A DNA stretch of 64,000 bases from Adiantum capillus-veneris (taxonomy: Eukaryota > Streptophyta > Polypodiopsida > Polypodiales > Pteridaceae). The notes below the pieces were generated by a model. That model searched no databases, was not told the origin of the DNA, and saw only the letters and a program-made list of their open reading frames with translations. Position 1 is the stretch's first letter. Each line of letters begins with the position of its first letter. The stretch lies in assembly GCA_014529385.2 (NCBI GenBank), contig CM043953.1, positions 95,692,842 through 95,756,841 on the forward strand, read 5' to 3'. A program made the position numbers and the translations under genes. This document shows, one piece after another, positions 12,200 to 24,699 of the stretch.

Positions 12200-13700
12200 T
12201 TGGTAGACGAGACAAGTCTTAAGATCAATGCTCAAAAAAACATAAAAGACAAGAAAAAGAGTGTTTGTGGACACTTTCCACAAGCCCATTGCATGAGAAT
12301 CTAGGAATAGGGTAAGTAGGATCCGAAGTGGATTTCAGAACATTGCTATCTCTCAAAGAATCAAGTGTGAGTTGTTATTGGAAGTTGTAGATTTTTAGGT
12401 CTACGGCTAGAATAACACGAAAAGACTCGAAACCACTCAATCCAACTGGAGAGTAAGCTTAAAAGTTGTCTGAACCAGTGGGTAAGCTCAAGGAAACTTT
12501 GAAGTAAAATTTTCAAGAGTTGGCCAAAACTCAAATTATTTACTTTTTCTTTACATTTTAGGCCAAATTAAGTTTTGACTTGATTCCTAGGCTTAAAATA
12601 GCTCATGTAAACACTATCTTTGAAAAAATTGCAAAAAATGGTTCATATCAAGCCTGAAGTTAATAATCACGATTATTAACTTTTAGCTCAGATTTTGTTC
12701 ATATCAAGCCTGAAGTTAATAATCACGATTATTAACTTTTAGCTCAAATTTGACCCAGGTTCATACCATTGACTCATTGCATGTGTACAAACAACTTTTG
12801 TAAAGGCCCAAAAGATTTGGATCACCAAATTGGCAAAAAAATGTGTAAAAACTAAAGTTTGTATTGACTTTTTGAATCTTAAGTGTAATTGGGAAAAAAA
12901 TTATCCAAACTTGTTGAAATTTGATTCATAGGCTTATATTGATGTGATAAACATGTGCACATGCTCAGTTGACCAAAAAGATGCAAAAAGTTACTAGTTG
13001 TAAATAATCGTGATTATTTATATCTGTCCCATTTTTCAACTTTTTTGACCAAGTCAGCATACCATTAGTTTTATTATGTTGTAATAAGCCCACAAACCAA
13101 ATTTGGTAAGATTTGGATCATTGGATTGAAAATTGTGACAAAATTTGCAAAAGTTAGTCTACAGACAGGAAATTGATGACCATTTGACCAAAAATTGTCC
13201 AAACTTGATGAAACTTGGCTTGTGACCTTAACTTGAGGTGCTTAACAGATCTATGTCAAAGTGGGGACAAAAATTTGCAAAAATATAGCTAGAGTAAATA
13301 ATCGGGATTATTTACATATGCTTCAAAACTTGAAAACTTTGCACATTTGAGTATACCTCAAGGTCAAGCATATCAAGTAGACCTCACAATCAATTTTGTT
13401 GAAATTTGGATAACAAAAGTGAGACTTAAGCCAGATTCTTGAAATCAGAGTCTGTGGACACAAAACAGTTGATAAACTTGATCAGATTTTGTCCAAACTT
13501 GTTGAAACTTGTCCAGGGACATTAACAGGTTGTATACTTGCCAAACCAATCCAAAAAGTGTAAAAAACTAACGAAAATAAATAATTACGATTATTTACTA
13601 CTGCTGCCCAGGGGCATCAGTTTTGACGTTTCAACTAGTAAAGTTATAGACCAACATAAAACAAAGCCACCGGGCAATTTGGGTTCAATCGGATCCAAAT
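12200..13700 (+). repeat. Copy B of the ~290 bp palindrome-bearing repeat array, in T1 leader
   Basis: 22-base palindromes at 12659-12680, 12715-12736, 13000-13021, 13294-13315 and 13577-13598. The last four are spaced 285, 294 and 283 bp. The first two arise from an extra 56-bp tandem duplication starting at 12641. Flanking words repeat with the same phase as in copy A. The array lies between the T1 primer site and its first ORF, so it is untranslated leader. No ORF of substance. Confidence 0.8.
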
Positions 13701-14103
13701 TGGTACATGTTCACTCAGTTTCAAGGTTGCAGATTAATCCTTTGATTTTTTGCTAAAGTCGAATCTGAAAGTCAATTTTTGACTCCCATAGCTTGATTTG
13801 AAGTGATACACATAGACCAATCACAACAGTTAGCAAAAACTCTACTGTCTTTATAGAAGAATAGCTAGCTTGATCAAATTTGTACAGGAATCAGGTTGTA
13901 GCCGAGGAACCAGTAGCTTGACAAAAAGTTGCAATCGAATCAAGTGGAAATTGACGACAAGTCAATCCAAAGGTAAGTACTCTAAACAGGGCTTTGTAAG
14001 TCTTTATGAACCTTAGATCTGGTCGTGTACTAGGAAATCAAGGCACACTCGGAGAGACCTCCAGTAGAGTATCCACCGAAGAAACTGTGAATCAAGGAAT
14101 TCC

Positions 14104-14777
14104 TTGCACATAATTCTTGAAGAAATCTCAGACACTTTATCAGATTCAATATCTGAAATGTCTTCTTACTCGATTCACTCGAAAAGCGGAACGACAATGC
14201 GCTATAAGCATATACTCTCTTTTTACAAGACTAACCGCCATGGATCCCAGGTTTACTTGGACCCTAACGAGGAGTATCCTATTCGCATTGATGACCATGG
14301 TATTGAGTTCGAAGAAGAGATTAGGGCAAACAAACAAGAAAAAATGTACATGGACAGAAACGGAACGCAGTATGTACAAGTCGAAAACCCTGATGTGGTA
14401 GACAAATGGGGGTTAGAAGTAAACACCATACTCCTAGATATGTCAACAAAAGAAGGACCACCAACTTAGAATTCGAGGGATATGATCAAGTAGATTTGAA
14501 TCCTTTGAAATGGCTTAGTACGGATAATCCTAGGATCGGAGTCTATTGTTGGGAAGATAGAAACATAAAAGATCTTCTGTGGACTTTGCATGCCAAACGA
14601 GGACAATTAACGGCCATGAAGATCATCTATATCTTCAAGATCAAAGATAAGGGATCAACAAACCTACCAACCTACCTGTTTAGGGATTGTTATAATAACA
14701 AATTTGTTATGATGACTCCTGAGGAGGTAGAGCAAACCAAATACCAAGGGTATTCCATAAGGGATTGGATACTGTAA
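14104..14777 (+). pseudogene. T1 N-terminal gag-precursor region (two overlapping frames)
   Basis: ORF 14104-14469 (121 codons, ATG start) is acidic and has EKMYMDRNGTQYVQVENP, then a stop. The next frame continues from about 14470 with LEFEGYDQVDLNPLKW, GVYCWEDRN, and ends at 14777 (IRDWIL). The T2 ORF at 28486 contains the equivalent VYDDGDRFHDDEGIHYIIV and VKDPKNYNKY, so this is a conserved N-terminal part of the family rather than random sequence. One frameshift separates the halves. Function unknown; possibly the matrix-like part of Gag. Confidence 0.55.
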
Positions 14778-14924
14778 CAAGGACCATAAACAATTCCAAG
14801 AGATGAACACTGAGAGAGATCATTTGATAATAATGTTAAAAAACCAAAAACCACCTCATCATGTAGAAAACCGGGTGACACTAAGGCCAATCCAGGTCTA
14901 CATGAGTCACTATTTTCAACAGGC

Positions 14925-15560
14925 TTGTTTGAAGGACTCAAAACAGGACCAACTTCTAGGAGACTGGGAGTTGAACCAAACAAACGTATCAGACCAGCTG
15001 ATTTTCAAAAATGGGTCAAAAAATACAGTGGATCAGGGGATCCATACGACCACTTAGCAAGCTTTAAGCAAGTGCTAAGAGCAGAACGTATATTCGATTT
15101 CCATACTCAATTCGAGGGGTTTGTAATGACATTAGAAGGAAAAGCATTGACATGGTTCCAAAACATTCCACCAAGGTTAATCATGGACTTGAACACATTA
15201 GCTCAAGGATTTGTAGTAGCTTATTTCAAAACGGGGATCAAACATAATACGATAGCTCAAATCTACAGCTTTAAATAGAAACATGGTGACTCTGTTAGGG
15301 ATTGTGGACCTCAAATGAAACAATACATTGCCAGATGCCTAGGGCTAGAGACACCTGCAAAAGAACGACTTGTTTCTTTGTTTCTAGAGAGATTGCTAAA
15401 CAAAGAACTTCATGCTATACTCTACAGTAAAAAGCATACAACCCTAGAGGAGTGTGTGTCAGATGCTATTGACTTAGGAGACAATTGTGATATTTTTAAC
15501 GAAGAAAATGTCCCTAAGGATAACCAAAGCAAGAAAATAGCATCCACTAAACCAGCATAA
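14925..15560 (+). pseudogene. gag: T1 Gag core (capsid-like, retrotransposon gag domain)
   Basis: Frame 14925-15278 contains FQKWVKKYSGSGDPYDHL, ASFKQVLRAE, FVMTLEGKALTWFQNIPP, AYFKTGIKHN: the conserved plant gag core with the GKALTWF signature. A stop at 15276 interrupts it and coding resumes at 15315 with LVSLFLERLLNKELHAIL and SDAIDLGDNCDIF, the helical end of the domain. T2 keeps the same order at 29.2-30.1 kb. Gag would form the virus-like particle in the cytoplasm. One stop only in about 210 codons, so moderately old. Confidence 0.75.
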
Positions 15561-15599
15561 GTGGGAACGACCGCTATAGCATCACTTTCATCCATAGAA

Positions 15600-16331
15600 G
15601 ATATGCTCAAAAGGATGAACGACATGATAAACAACATGTAAAAAGAACCTATGAGGGGACCAGGACAAGGGATACCTCAATAGGGACAACCAATTAGGCC
15701 ACAAAAATGGTGTGCAATTGAGGGTAAATGGACCAACCATGAGACCCGCGAGTGCTACTTCAGACCAAAGTATGAGGGGAATGTTCAGTATGTGTCCATG
15801 AGGCCACAAGGACAACCCCTGTATAGATATCAGTCTAATATGGACCAAGCTCAAACACCACCAATGGGTATGGAAAGACCTCAACCTGTGTTGGGATAAA
15901 AACCTCCGTACCCAAGACATAATGCAGTGCATGTAAAGTACATGCACCCCAAAGGAGTCATAGATGAACAAGCATTAGTACGTGTTACACCCTATGCGGA
16001 GCCTAGTCCATCTACAGTAATGATAGAAGGAGATTGGTATAGTTCACATCCACCATCGATGGAAGAAACCATGACTTATGCTCCACCAGAGCTCGCACCA
16101 ATGTATTACGTAGCTAATCAACGTGTGAGACCTCCTATGGTGAGACCCGTGATTAAGCCAAGAATAGGAAACTGTCATAACTGTGGTGCAAATGATCATT
16201 GGAAAAATGAATGTCCAAAGCCTGACAAAAACCTCAAGCTAGTTGAAGCCTATTGCATACTATGTTGCAAAAAGGGAGGACAATTTTTGGAAGATTGTCC
16301 TAAAAATCCTTTAAACAGGGTAAAACAATAG
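15600..16331 (+). pseudogene. gag: T1 Gag C-terminal part with zinc knuckles
   Basis: Pro- and Met-rich linker (GQPIRPQKWCAIEGKWTNH-like words at 15680, stops at 15640 and 15895), then ORF 15927-16331. It ends with two knuckles. The first, CHNCGANDHWKNEC, is a full CX2CX4HX4C. The second, CILCCKKGGQFLEDC, keeps cysteines but has lost the His. The knuckles normally bind the element's RNA during packaging. Confidence 0.75.
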
Positions 16332-17492
16332 TAAACGTAGTCCAAGTGATACCTAGTATCTCATCAGAGAGTGAACCGATTGTTCCAATCAAGGTAATCA
16401 CTAGAGCCCAGGTGAAGAAAAAGAAACACAGCTCCTCTGATGATTCAAAAAATATGAAAGTTTCCTCTCAAAGGATCAAAAGAAGCAGAAGAAAAAGATA
16501 TGAGATGAGAAAACAAAAATAACGGGTTGAAATCGAGGAGAAAGTAGAAAAGCTATTCCAAGAAATTTAAAGTTGAAAGAAACTGGAAGTGAACAAAAGG
16601 AAACAACCGTGAAATCTAGAGGATCCATTCTGGTTCATGAAATTTCTGAGCCCATTAATACCGCCTTGGAAACCTACCAAGCATGATTTAAAGCAGGCCA
16701 AAACATGAAAAACAAATGGAAAAACTATCCTTCTCCAGACATGGAAGCAGCTAAGCTAGCAGCTTATCAAATTTGATAAGAATCACGTAAGAAATATTGA
16801 AAAACAAAAACCCAAGCTTGAAAGTATCGGAAAACCTGAGGAGCTTGTGGTAAGAGACACTAAAGAAAAACCTGATGTGTTGGTAGAACCCCACCTTGAA
16901 ACAAAAGAACTAGAACTTATAGTGCCGGACAGTGAAGATGCCTTAGACAAAATTCCATTCGTAGAGGAAGACTGGCCAGGACACTCATGGAAAAAAGTTA
17001 GAGAGATCAATGATAGGAGCCTAAATCTAAAGTTAGCTCCTATAGAGGAAGTATGGTTGGATAACCTACCTATTGATATGAACAAAGATATATAATCCTT
17101 GTACGGGGATTGCATATCTGAAGCTTCAAGAATGTCGAAACCATTGACCTTGAAAACATTACCTTCTTACTTGGGAGATAATGAAGATGAATCCATAGTG
17201 TGTAAGACCACTCAAGTAAAAAGAGCTAAACAGACCCTAAATGTAGACAAACATTCATTCAATCATGTCTACACCCATCCAATGCACTTTTATCTTGGGA
17301 GAACTGTCAAAACTCAGACCATACTTATGGAATGATCTACAGAGAACCCTAGAGAAGGTGGGAATAATGGGGTTAATCTCAAAAAAATTGAGAAATTTAA
17401 AAAACAAAATGGACAACAAAGAGATTTGATATGTTCCCATGAACAAAGTCGACGAATATTACGAAGGGGAATAAGGAAACACTACCCTTCCA
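16332..17492 (+). pseudogene. T1 gag-protease linker, decayed
   Basis: Lys/Glu-rich coding-like sequence in shifting frames: 16847-17095 (acidic, KPDVLVEPHLETKELELIV) and 17099-17335. No catalytic motif. In T2 the equivalent Lys-rich linker begins at 32160 before X2. Confidence 0.45.
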
Positions 17493-17768
17493 GTGAAATA
17501 CAATGACATTGAAACCATGGCAATACTGGATAGTGGAGCAGGCATAGTCATAGCCACGAAAGCAGTTTGGGAATCCTGGGGACAACCAGCCATTAGACAA
17601 ACTCGAATGAAATTGCAGTTGGCTGACGACCACATTGAGAGACCATTAGGGCTGCTTGAAAAGGTGATAGTCAATTCTTGTGGAATTGAATATCAACACA
17701 CTTTTGCCATAGTAGAGTTTGAGAAAAAACTCAATTATGAAATCATATTGGGAAGACCTTTCATGTGA
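17493..17768 (+). pseudogene. T1 aspartic protease domain
   Basis: 91 codons. TMAILDSGAGIVIATKAVW holds the catalytic Asp-Ser-Gly. YEIILGRPFM near the C-terminus is the second conserved element, followed by a stop where the domain normally continues into RT. Position between knuckles and RT is normal for Ty3/gypsy. The active-site triplet is kept; the separate short ORF and its own stop indicate decay. Confidence 0.75.
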
Positions 17769-18721
17769 CAGGTACAGCTTATCCAAGATTGGTTATTTGT
17801 ACTTGAAGCAAGTGGAATATAACAAGAGTAAATCTAAAAGATCACACTTATAGAGATGTCTTGAAAACACCCATACAAGATTTTAATTCAGTCTCTTCAG
17901 CTGAAACTAAGCTTCCATCCTGGTTAAACAAAGACACTCCTATTTGGATGTGTGGAGCTTCAAAAAATGGGAGTTTAAAACGAGAAGAATGTATTCTAGA
18001 AAGGGACTGCACAGACGAAGCCTATGTACCTGAACCCTTTTTAGAGTATTTATTTCAGTTATTTGAGTAGACTCAAATTTTCAAATTTTAGCGACAATGG
18101 ATGTATGTGTGAATACGTCTATGCCTACTCAATTTTGCAATAAGGATGTCTACGACATAATTTCCGTCCAAATGATTTCAACCATCAACATTGAAGACGA
18201 GGATGAGAAACCCAAGGGCTTGATGAAAGCTCAACAAATCTTTTCAGACCTCTATTACGATGCAACAGATGAGCTAGATGAACACTCAACTACCTTAGAA
18301 GGTTCCGGGTCAGAAAAAGAACATGTGAGAGTTGAGCTACTCTTGAAAGGAGGGGAGGAATTTTTTTTTTGACTTTCCCACCAAAAATCGAGAAGACAAA
18401 AATGGTATAAATGAAAAAGAGACACCAGAAACGTGAAAACACGACCTATGCCATCAGTCTCCAGTAGAGCACAAATTTTGATGCAGATACATGCAAACGA
18501 TTGTGCAAGGACAAAATCACTGGTAGATATCCTTCAAACAAAAATTCAAAAATGTCTAAAACATTGAGAAAATCAAGGAAGGATACTCAAGCAAACCCAT
18601 AGGATAAGACATCACTCATGACTCGAATCGTGCGGAAAAAGAAATATCAAGAGTTGAAAAAAGCTCTAAAGGAGATATATACGACCGAAATGAAACCACG
18701 GAAGAGGATGGTAAGGATGTA
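17769..18721 (+). pseudogene. T1 protease-RT linker, decayed
   Basis: ORFs 17861-18070 and 18097-18372 are acidic and unassigned (TKLPSWLNKDTPIWMCG; EHVRVELLLKGGEEFFF). No conserved motif. A run of T at 18361-18370 breaks the frame. Confidence 0.35.
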
Positions 18722-19853
18722 ATGAGTGTTCCATCCCATTACAAAAAGTATATTCTCCAAGATCGAAAAATCATAGTCGAACAACCTGTTAGGGAACTAC
18801 ATAAACAGGGTGATTCCTACGAAGGGACTGAAAATGCTAAAAAGATAGACCTGGCTGAACCAGGAGGAGATCCTAGACCTGCGTACATCGCAAATGACCT
18901 AACAGAAGAAGAAGAAGAGCTCTTGCTGAGCTTGCTAAAGGAATACCGAGATATCTTCTCTTGGTCTTACTAGGATCTCAATGGTGTTGATCCAAAAATC
19001 TGTCAACATACCATACCCATGAGAGATGATGCGAAACCAAGTAGACAAAGGCCATACACGTATAATGAAACATTTGCCAGGAAGTTAAAATAAGAGATTG
19101 AAAAACTAAAGGAAGCCGAATTCATTTACGAAATTGAACACACAGATTGGGTGTCTCCAATTGTGGTAGTACCCAAGAAGAATGGAAATGGATGATCTAT
19201 GCATACATTCATCAATCCGGGGCATACATTCATCAATCCGGGGTGATCATTTTGAATACCTCAAAAAGGTATTTGAAAAATGTAGACTTTATAGGATTTG
19301 CTTAAATCCTGAAAAGTGCACATTCATGGGTAGAGAAGGAAAAATTCTTGGACATATAGTGTCTAAAAATGGCATAGCTACTGATATTGAAAAAATTCAT
19401 GTCATTGTTGAATTTCATAGATCAACAACAGTCAAGGGGGTACAAGCCTTCATGGGACATTGTGGATATTATCGATGGTTCATCTACATGTACGCTATAA
19501 TTGCAAAACCCATGTATAGCTTGATTACACACTTTGAGTGGACCGAGGCATGTGAAGAATCCTTCATGAAGCTTAAGCAAGCTCTCACCTCAGCTCCAAT
19601 ATTAAAAGCACTAGATTGGAATAAGATATTCCACATACATGTAGATGCTTCCAATTTTTCTATCGGTTGTATACTAGCTCAACCAGGAGACAAGAAAATT
19701 GACTTTCCTATTTCTTATGCTAGCCGACAATTGAACATGGTGGAAAAGAATTACACCACCACCGAAAGGGAAGGATTAGGATTGATCTATGCCATTAAAA
19801 AGTATAGACATTACCTATTAGCCAACAAGTTTGTGTTCTTTGTAGACCACTAA
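18722..19853 (+). pseudogene. pol: T1 reverse transcriptase and RNase H start, core deleted
   Basis: 18722-18973 holds the pre-RT segment ending YRDIFSWSY. RT begins CQHTIPMRDDAKPSRQRPY and EKLKEAEF, WVSPIVVVPKKNGNG (to 19192). The sequence then jumps to MDDLCIHS (19187 onward in another frame), so the fingers and most of the palm are missing. Catalytic MDD, LKKVFEKCR, CLNPEKCTFMGREGKILGH, VQAFMGHCGYYRWFIYMY and the RNase H start FHIHVDASNFSIGCILAQPG follow in one frame to 19853. A 21-bp tandem duplication (19201-19242) sits at the deletion point. It cannot encode a working RT. Confidence 0.85.
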
Positions 19854-20235
19854 GCTTTGTTGTACTTGGTCAACAAGCCCTGCAGCACAGGAAGAATAGT
19901 GAGATGGTTCATCATTCTTCTAGAATTTGATTTCACTGTGGTTGTAAAAAAGGGCACTACACATCAACAAGCAGATCATTTGTCAAGGATTGTTTTAGGA
20001 GAATCACCTAAAGGGGTGGACGATGATCTACCATATGCCTATTTGTTCTTCATGAAAATGATACCTCGATGGTCGGAAATCATGGTGTCACTGATAACAA
20101 TAACTCAAGTGGATTCACAAATACCACTTCCTATCACGATCAGATTAATCGAGCAATCATCTATGTATCAATTACTAGCTGGTAGGCTACACAAAAGAAA
20201 TTGAGATGGAATATTTCTCTTATGCATTAACCCTA
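19854..20235 (+). pseudogene. pol: T1 RNase H C-terminal part and connection
   Basis: After one stop (TAA at 19852-19854) the frame continues: ALLYLVNKPCSTGRIVRWF, LLEFDFTVVVKKGTTHQQAD, HLSRIVLGESPKGVDDDLP. KKGTTHQQADHLSR is the RNase H end motif with its His and Asp. Ends at a TGA near 20204 before the first zinc finger. Confidence 0.8.
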
Positions 20236-20400
20236 AAGAAAAAAAACACTACCTAAGTCAAGCACATGTTACCATAGTAGGACTTCACTTTGCGAAAGAT
20301 CAAACTATGCAACAAATCTTGAGACTTGGAGTATTTTGGCCGACTATGAGGAGTGATGTTTGATCTTCTGTAAAGGATTGTCCTCAATGTCAAAAACAAA
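20236..20400 (+). pseudogene. pol: First HHCC zinc-binding domain of T1 integrase region
   Basis: HYLSQAHVTIVGLHF supplies the two histidines and, after GVFWPTMRSDV and one TGA stop, VKDCPQCQKQTPIPHV supplies the two cysteines. This is a full H-x6-H...C-x2-C integrase N-terminal finger. A second complete finger follows about 240 bases later, so T1 carries two. Confidence 0.7.
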
Positions 20401-21519
20401 CACCCATACCTCATGTAACATTGTTTCAAATGTCACCTGTTCCTAAGTGGAGTAACTAAGTGTTTACTTACTTATCAAGCCAAACATTTCCTGAGGATAT
20501 GAGTAAGTGCCGTCAAAGAGCAGTTGAAATTGAAGCAAGAGACTATTCTCTTATTGGGAACCAATTGTATTGGAGAGGTAAAGATCAACATTTGCGTCTT
20601 TGTGCAAATGAATAAGATTATATTCCGATTATAGAACAAGCACATGATGCTGGATTAGCTGGAGGTCACTTCTCTAGTGAGACCACCGCAAGAGAAATCT
20701 TGATGACAGGCATATGGTGGCCAACACTTTTTGCAGATGCTAAGGAATATGTTCGAAGGTGTGATGCTTGTCAAAGAGAAAAAATGCCAACACGTGTAGA
20801 TAGCATGCCCTTAAGACCAATGATGGGGCTAGAGCTTTCACAAAATGGGGTATAGATTTTGTAGGACCAATACAGCCACGTGCTTATAGAACCCAAGCTC
20901 AATATATCATTGTAGCTATGGACTATTTGACCAAGTGGGCCGAGGCTAAAGCAACTCAAAAGAATGATGCCAAAAACACTGCTGCATTCTTATATGAGTA
21001 TGTATTCACGAGATATGGACTGCCAATAGAAATTGTCACTGATCGGGGAACTCATTTCCTCAATGAGGTAATCAAGTATTTGCTTAACGACTTTATGGCC
21101 ATACATAACAAATCAACTCCCTATCACCCACAAGCAAACGAACAAGCTGAGCATACGAGAAAAATTCTTAGCTCCGTGCTGACTAAAGTGGCTAGTTCAG
21201 GAAGGACAGACTGGGAAATGAATCTCCATGCTACTTTATGGGCTTATCGAGTTTCATTCAAAACAACTTTAAATGCTACACCCTTTAACCTTGTTTATGC
21301 TACACCATACTACCAATAGAATTTCTATTGCCGACATTAAGGGTAGCATAGAATCTTGAGTGGACTGGACAGGAATTGTTAGAAAGACTTGAAGATTTGG
21401 AAAGGCTAGATGAGCAAAGGCTAACTACTGTAGCTCACATCTATGCACAAAAGTGGAAACAAAAACAATTTTCTGATTCCCACTTAATCACAAAAATCTT
21501 CCAGAAAGGGGACTTACTT
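20401..21519 (+). pseudogene. pol: T1 integrase: second HHCC finger, catalytic core, truncated before C-terminus
   Basis: A linker (FPEDMSKCRQRAVEIEARDY, LIGNQLYWRGKDQHLRL, one stop) leads to the second finger: EQAHDAGLAGGHFSSETT ... RRCDACQREK (20636-20775). The core has WGIDFVGPIQP (first Asp), EIVTDRGTHFLNEV (second Asp) and PYHPQANEQAEHTRK (Glu), all kept, with clean frame 20918-21319. After a stop it runs to FSDSHLITKIFQKGDLL at 21519 and then stops matching. The missing C-terminal part is on the minus strand at 4816. Core is nearly intact, unlike the RT. Confidence 0.85.
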
Positions 21520-24500
21520 TATCTTTCTCACTATCGGGCAATGTTATGATTCTCAATTAGTAGGAACTTATGTGTATCAAGGATTCTATTTATGCATCTT
21601 GCATTGCCACTCCCCACGTTCGGCTTATGCTATGAGCATACAAACTTGGGACGGACTTGACAATATGCTTGCATGTTAATTCATTACGCGACAGACGGGT
21701 GTGTTTGATACAAGGGACATATATGTACATGCGATAGCTACCACTCGTGCAACAGATATGGTTATGAGCCATTTTTAAGCGAGTTTTCTTCCACAAATTC
21801 TCGGGACAACTAGTTACAACAACGACCAGGTTAGCCAATTTTACGTTCTTCTTATTTTTCCATGTTTACATCTTTGATTGGAAACTATTTCTTTTGTGCA
21901 AAGCAAAGTGCTTTGACAATTTTACATGAAGCAAGGCTTTTCCCTTGTGCCAAGGTACTGCCCAATGACTTGGCATCAAGGGCAGTGACACACAAGTTTG
22001 CAAAAACTGGAAAAATAGGCAATATCACCTCACAGAATCCATACCAGTTTAGACTGTGCAAGGCACTCATGGTTTTGGCTCTCACGTTTGAGGCCATCAC
22101 TTTTGCCAAGGGCTTAAATATTTGTATGCACAGCATGCTAGCTAGGTGGATTCCATTCTACCGCCTCATGAAACACGCTTCCCCTATAACACCAGACACT
22201 TTGTCAAGGACAAGATAAGTTCTTGATTGTTTAACATGCTTGTTGGTTGCTGCCAACACACAACAACACTAAAAGGAACCTAAGATTTGGACTTCATTTA
22301 CAAGCAAAGTGCCAATGCTAACTCATTCTCATACAATCACGACCCCTGCAAGGTGGGTAGGTTAAGATGTGTTTGTGTTTTTCTCGTTCTCTCTCTCTCA
22401 GAATAATGAAAACTTTCTAAGCAGCTTTTGCTACATGTTTCACTGGTGAGCAAGCCTGAGACAAGGTGCTCTAACTCTCAGCTTGTAAGTGGCCAATAAG
22501 CCACTCCAATTAGTCTTCATTGGTTTCTCGATTGAACACTAATTTGTTATTGGCATAAGGGCTATGATCCACACAGGCTAAGAGCCATTATCAGACCTAG
22601 GGTAAGACCCAATGCTGGTATTTCTTGCGTGATTGTTCTCTAGCTTGCATAGATCTATCCCATGGAGTTGCCATTGATGTTAATGGCCAAGCAAGAGTCT
22701 TGCCATTACAGATCTTTTGAGTGTTCTGTACGCACTACATGTTTTTAGTGCGATGCTCGAATTGAGTTTTTGATAATCTTAAACTCACATCAGCTGATCT
22801 CTACCGCGGAGTATAGATGCAAAAATCAGTTGAGACAGCATGACTGTCCATAAGAGCTAGGCATCTCCCTTGTGTAGATCTCTTGCTCTCTCTATAGCAC
22901 TACGAGTGTCTCTGGCAACACAGTTTTGGGGTAAGACCCAGTGGGTGATTTAGTTTGATCGATTCTCGTTATATTTTAGTAAAAAACTCCCCAATAAACT
23001 ACCACACGATAGCAGACAAATTCATCCTTTTAAGTTGATTCCAATCATTCTCTACACGGTTGACTATGTTGGTTACCGTTACCTGCTCGTTGATCAGTTT
23101 CTACAAAGGGTCTTACCACGGGGTTGGACTACGTGGATTCTAACCAACAGGTTTGAGTTGTGAAGACAACACCCAGGGTTTCCAGTGCAATGTTGCTTGG
23201 TTTTTTCTCAGGTGGGCGACGTGCTCCTCTGCATTTGAATATGGGTAAGTGACCATTAATTTCAAATCTCCAGGTACGCATCTATTGATTTGGTGTTACT
23301 CTATTTTTTAGTATGCTTTGCTTGGTTTCTTCAAGTCGTATAGGTCTGCTTGAATATTTTTGAGCCATGCCAAGGGCATGTCGGAACAATGTATTTTGGG
23401 GAGTAGTGTCCAATATACATTATGTGGTCATGAACCCACTTGTCGGGTTCGATTTGGCACATGTTGTCACATGGGATACAACATGGTCTAGGAACTCAAG
23501 GAGTTCAGTTTAGCCAATGTGGAGCAATGATAATGAGGGTCCCTCTCACTATTGTCATGGAGTGTTTTGCAGTTACCTCCACACATAAGTACATCTTGTA
23601 CTTGATGGATGTTGCTTTTTTGGCCATCCTTATTTGAGACATATTTCACATGTGGAGAATATGAGTCTCTGGGACTGACACTGGCACCAAATTCCTACTG
23701 ATGTGTCACAACGAGGTCCCTACGTGCTGATCGCATCCATTTATTAGACCATTTGGTGCACACCGTATCAGGAACAATTTTAGTGGCAAAAAATTGTTGG
23801 GTACTAAGTACAGACTTGTTCCAATTACAAGTGCTCTGAAACCACCTTTAGAGGGTCGTTTCTACATATAGCCAAGTATACTATGTTCATGAGAATGTCT
23901 CATGGTCGGTACCTAGGTGTGAGTGGGTTGTCACATTCTGTTATGGTCCAACTTTTGCTGCCATGCTTTTCTATGTGTACCGTGGAAAGTCTCGTCATGG
24001 AATTGCGGTTCAGATATGTTTGTGTTAAATGCATGCACACTAGGTGTTATGAGCCCTAGTGTTTAACAAAAATTTATTTGGAGCGGCATGCGAATTTATG
24101 GACTTTATTCTTCTACACCCTTTTGCACTACCCTTGCAATCTCTCTTGCAGATTTAGTATGCATTTACACCCTGCCATACAAGGCAATGGCTCAGTATGG
24201 GTGCCTGGGGTTGGATAGTCTAGACTCTATGAGCTTACTCCACTCCAACCCGCTTTCAACCTAGTTGGTTGTCTCCATTCCATATTGAGTATATGATTGG
24301 ATACTCAATGGTTGAGTCATAGTTTATTTTCAATCGTGGAAGACTGTCTATAAGTGGTTGTAGGAAAGTACCTCACTCTTACTGCTGCTATTCATCCCGT
24401 GTTGGATGTGCAGTTTACAAGTATTTTTTCTAAAGGATCTGCTAAGAGCATATGTTAGCACAACGCATGCTGAATGGGTGATTCTCTCCCTATTCTAGAA

Positions 24501-24536
24501 TTTGGTTAGGTTAGGTTTTCAAATTTGAACATCTTT
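21520..24536 (+). mobile_element. Element X, right part of internal region, with integrase relic at its end
   Basis: Aligns in direct orientation with 33.85-37.01 kb (X2). Anchors: GATTCTCAATTAGTAGG (21551) with GATTCTCAGTTATTAGG (33871); GCACTACATG at 22732 and 35196; GGTCTAGGAACTCAAGGAG at 23467 and 36007; CTATTCATCCCG at 24389 and 36907. Most is without coding signal. The end holds a gypsy integrase relic in broken frames: IHPVLDVQFTS (HPxxDGQxE-like), LKDLLRAYVS, DSLPILEF (24380-24510). ORF 21862-22218 is unassigned. Confidence 0.65.
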
Positions 24537-24699
24537 TGTGGTGGGGTTGGATACCTAGGGGGTCAAGGACTTGAGCCAGGGGCTCGGACTGGACCAATGT
24601 GGACTACTGGGGATCCATATGATGGCTAGGGCTAGGAGCCGGTCTATACATAGGGTGGTAGAACGATGGATCCTGTATCACAGTCTCCTAGGTCTTAGA
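24537..24699 (+). mobile_element. 3' LTR of element X
   Basis: Matches the minus-strand LTR at 6498-6653 along its length from GGGGGTCAAGGAC (24558) to GGTCTTAGA (24699); the first ~20 bases are diverged. No primer site follows; instead the G1 coding sequence resumes at once, as expected for a 3' LTR. Target-site copy TGCTA is at 24700-24704. Confidence 0.8.
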
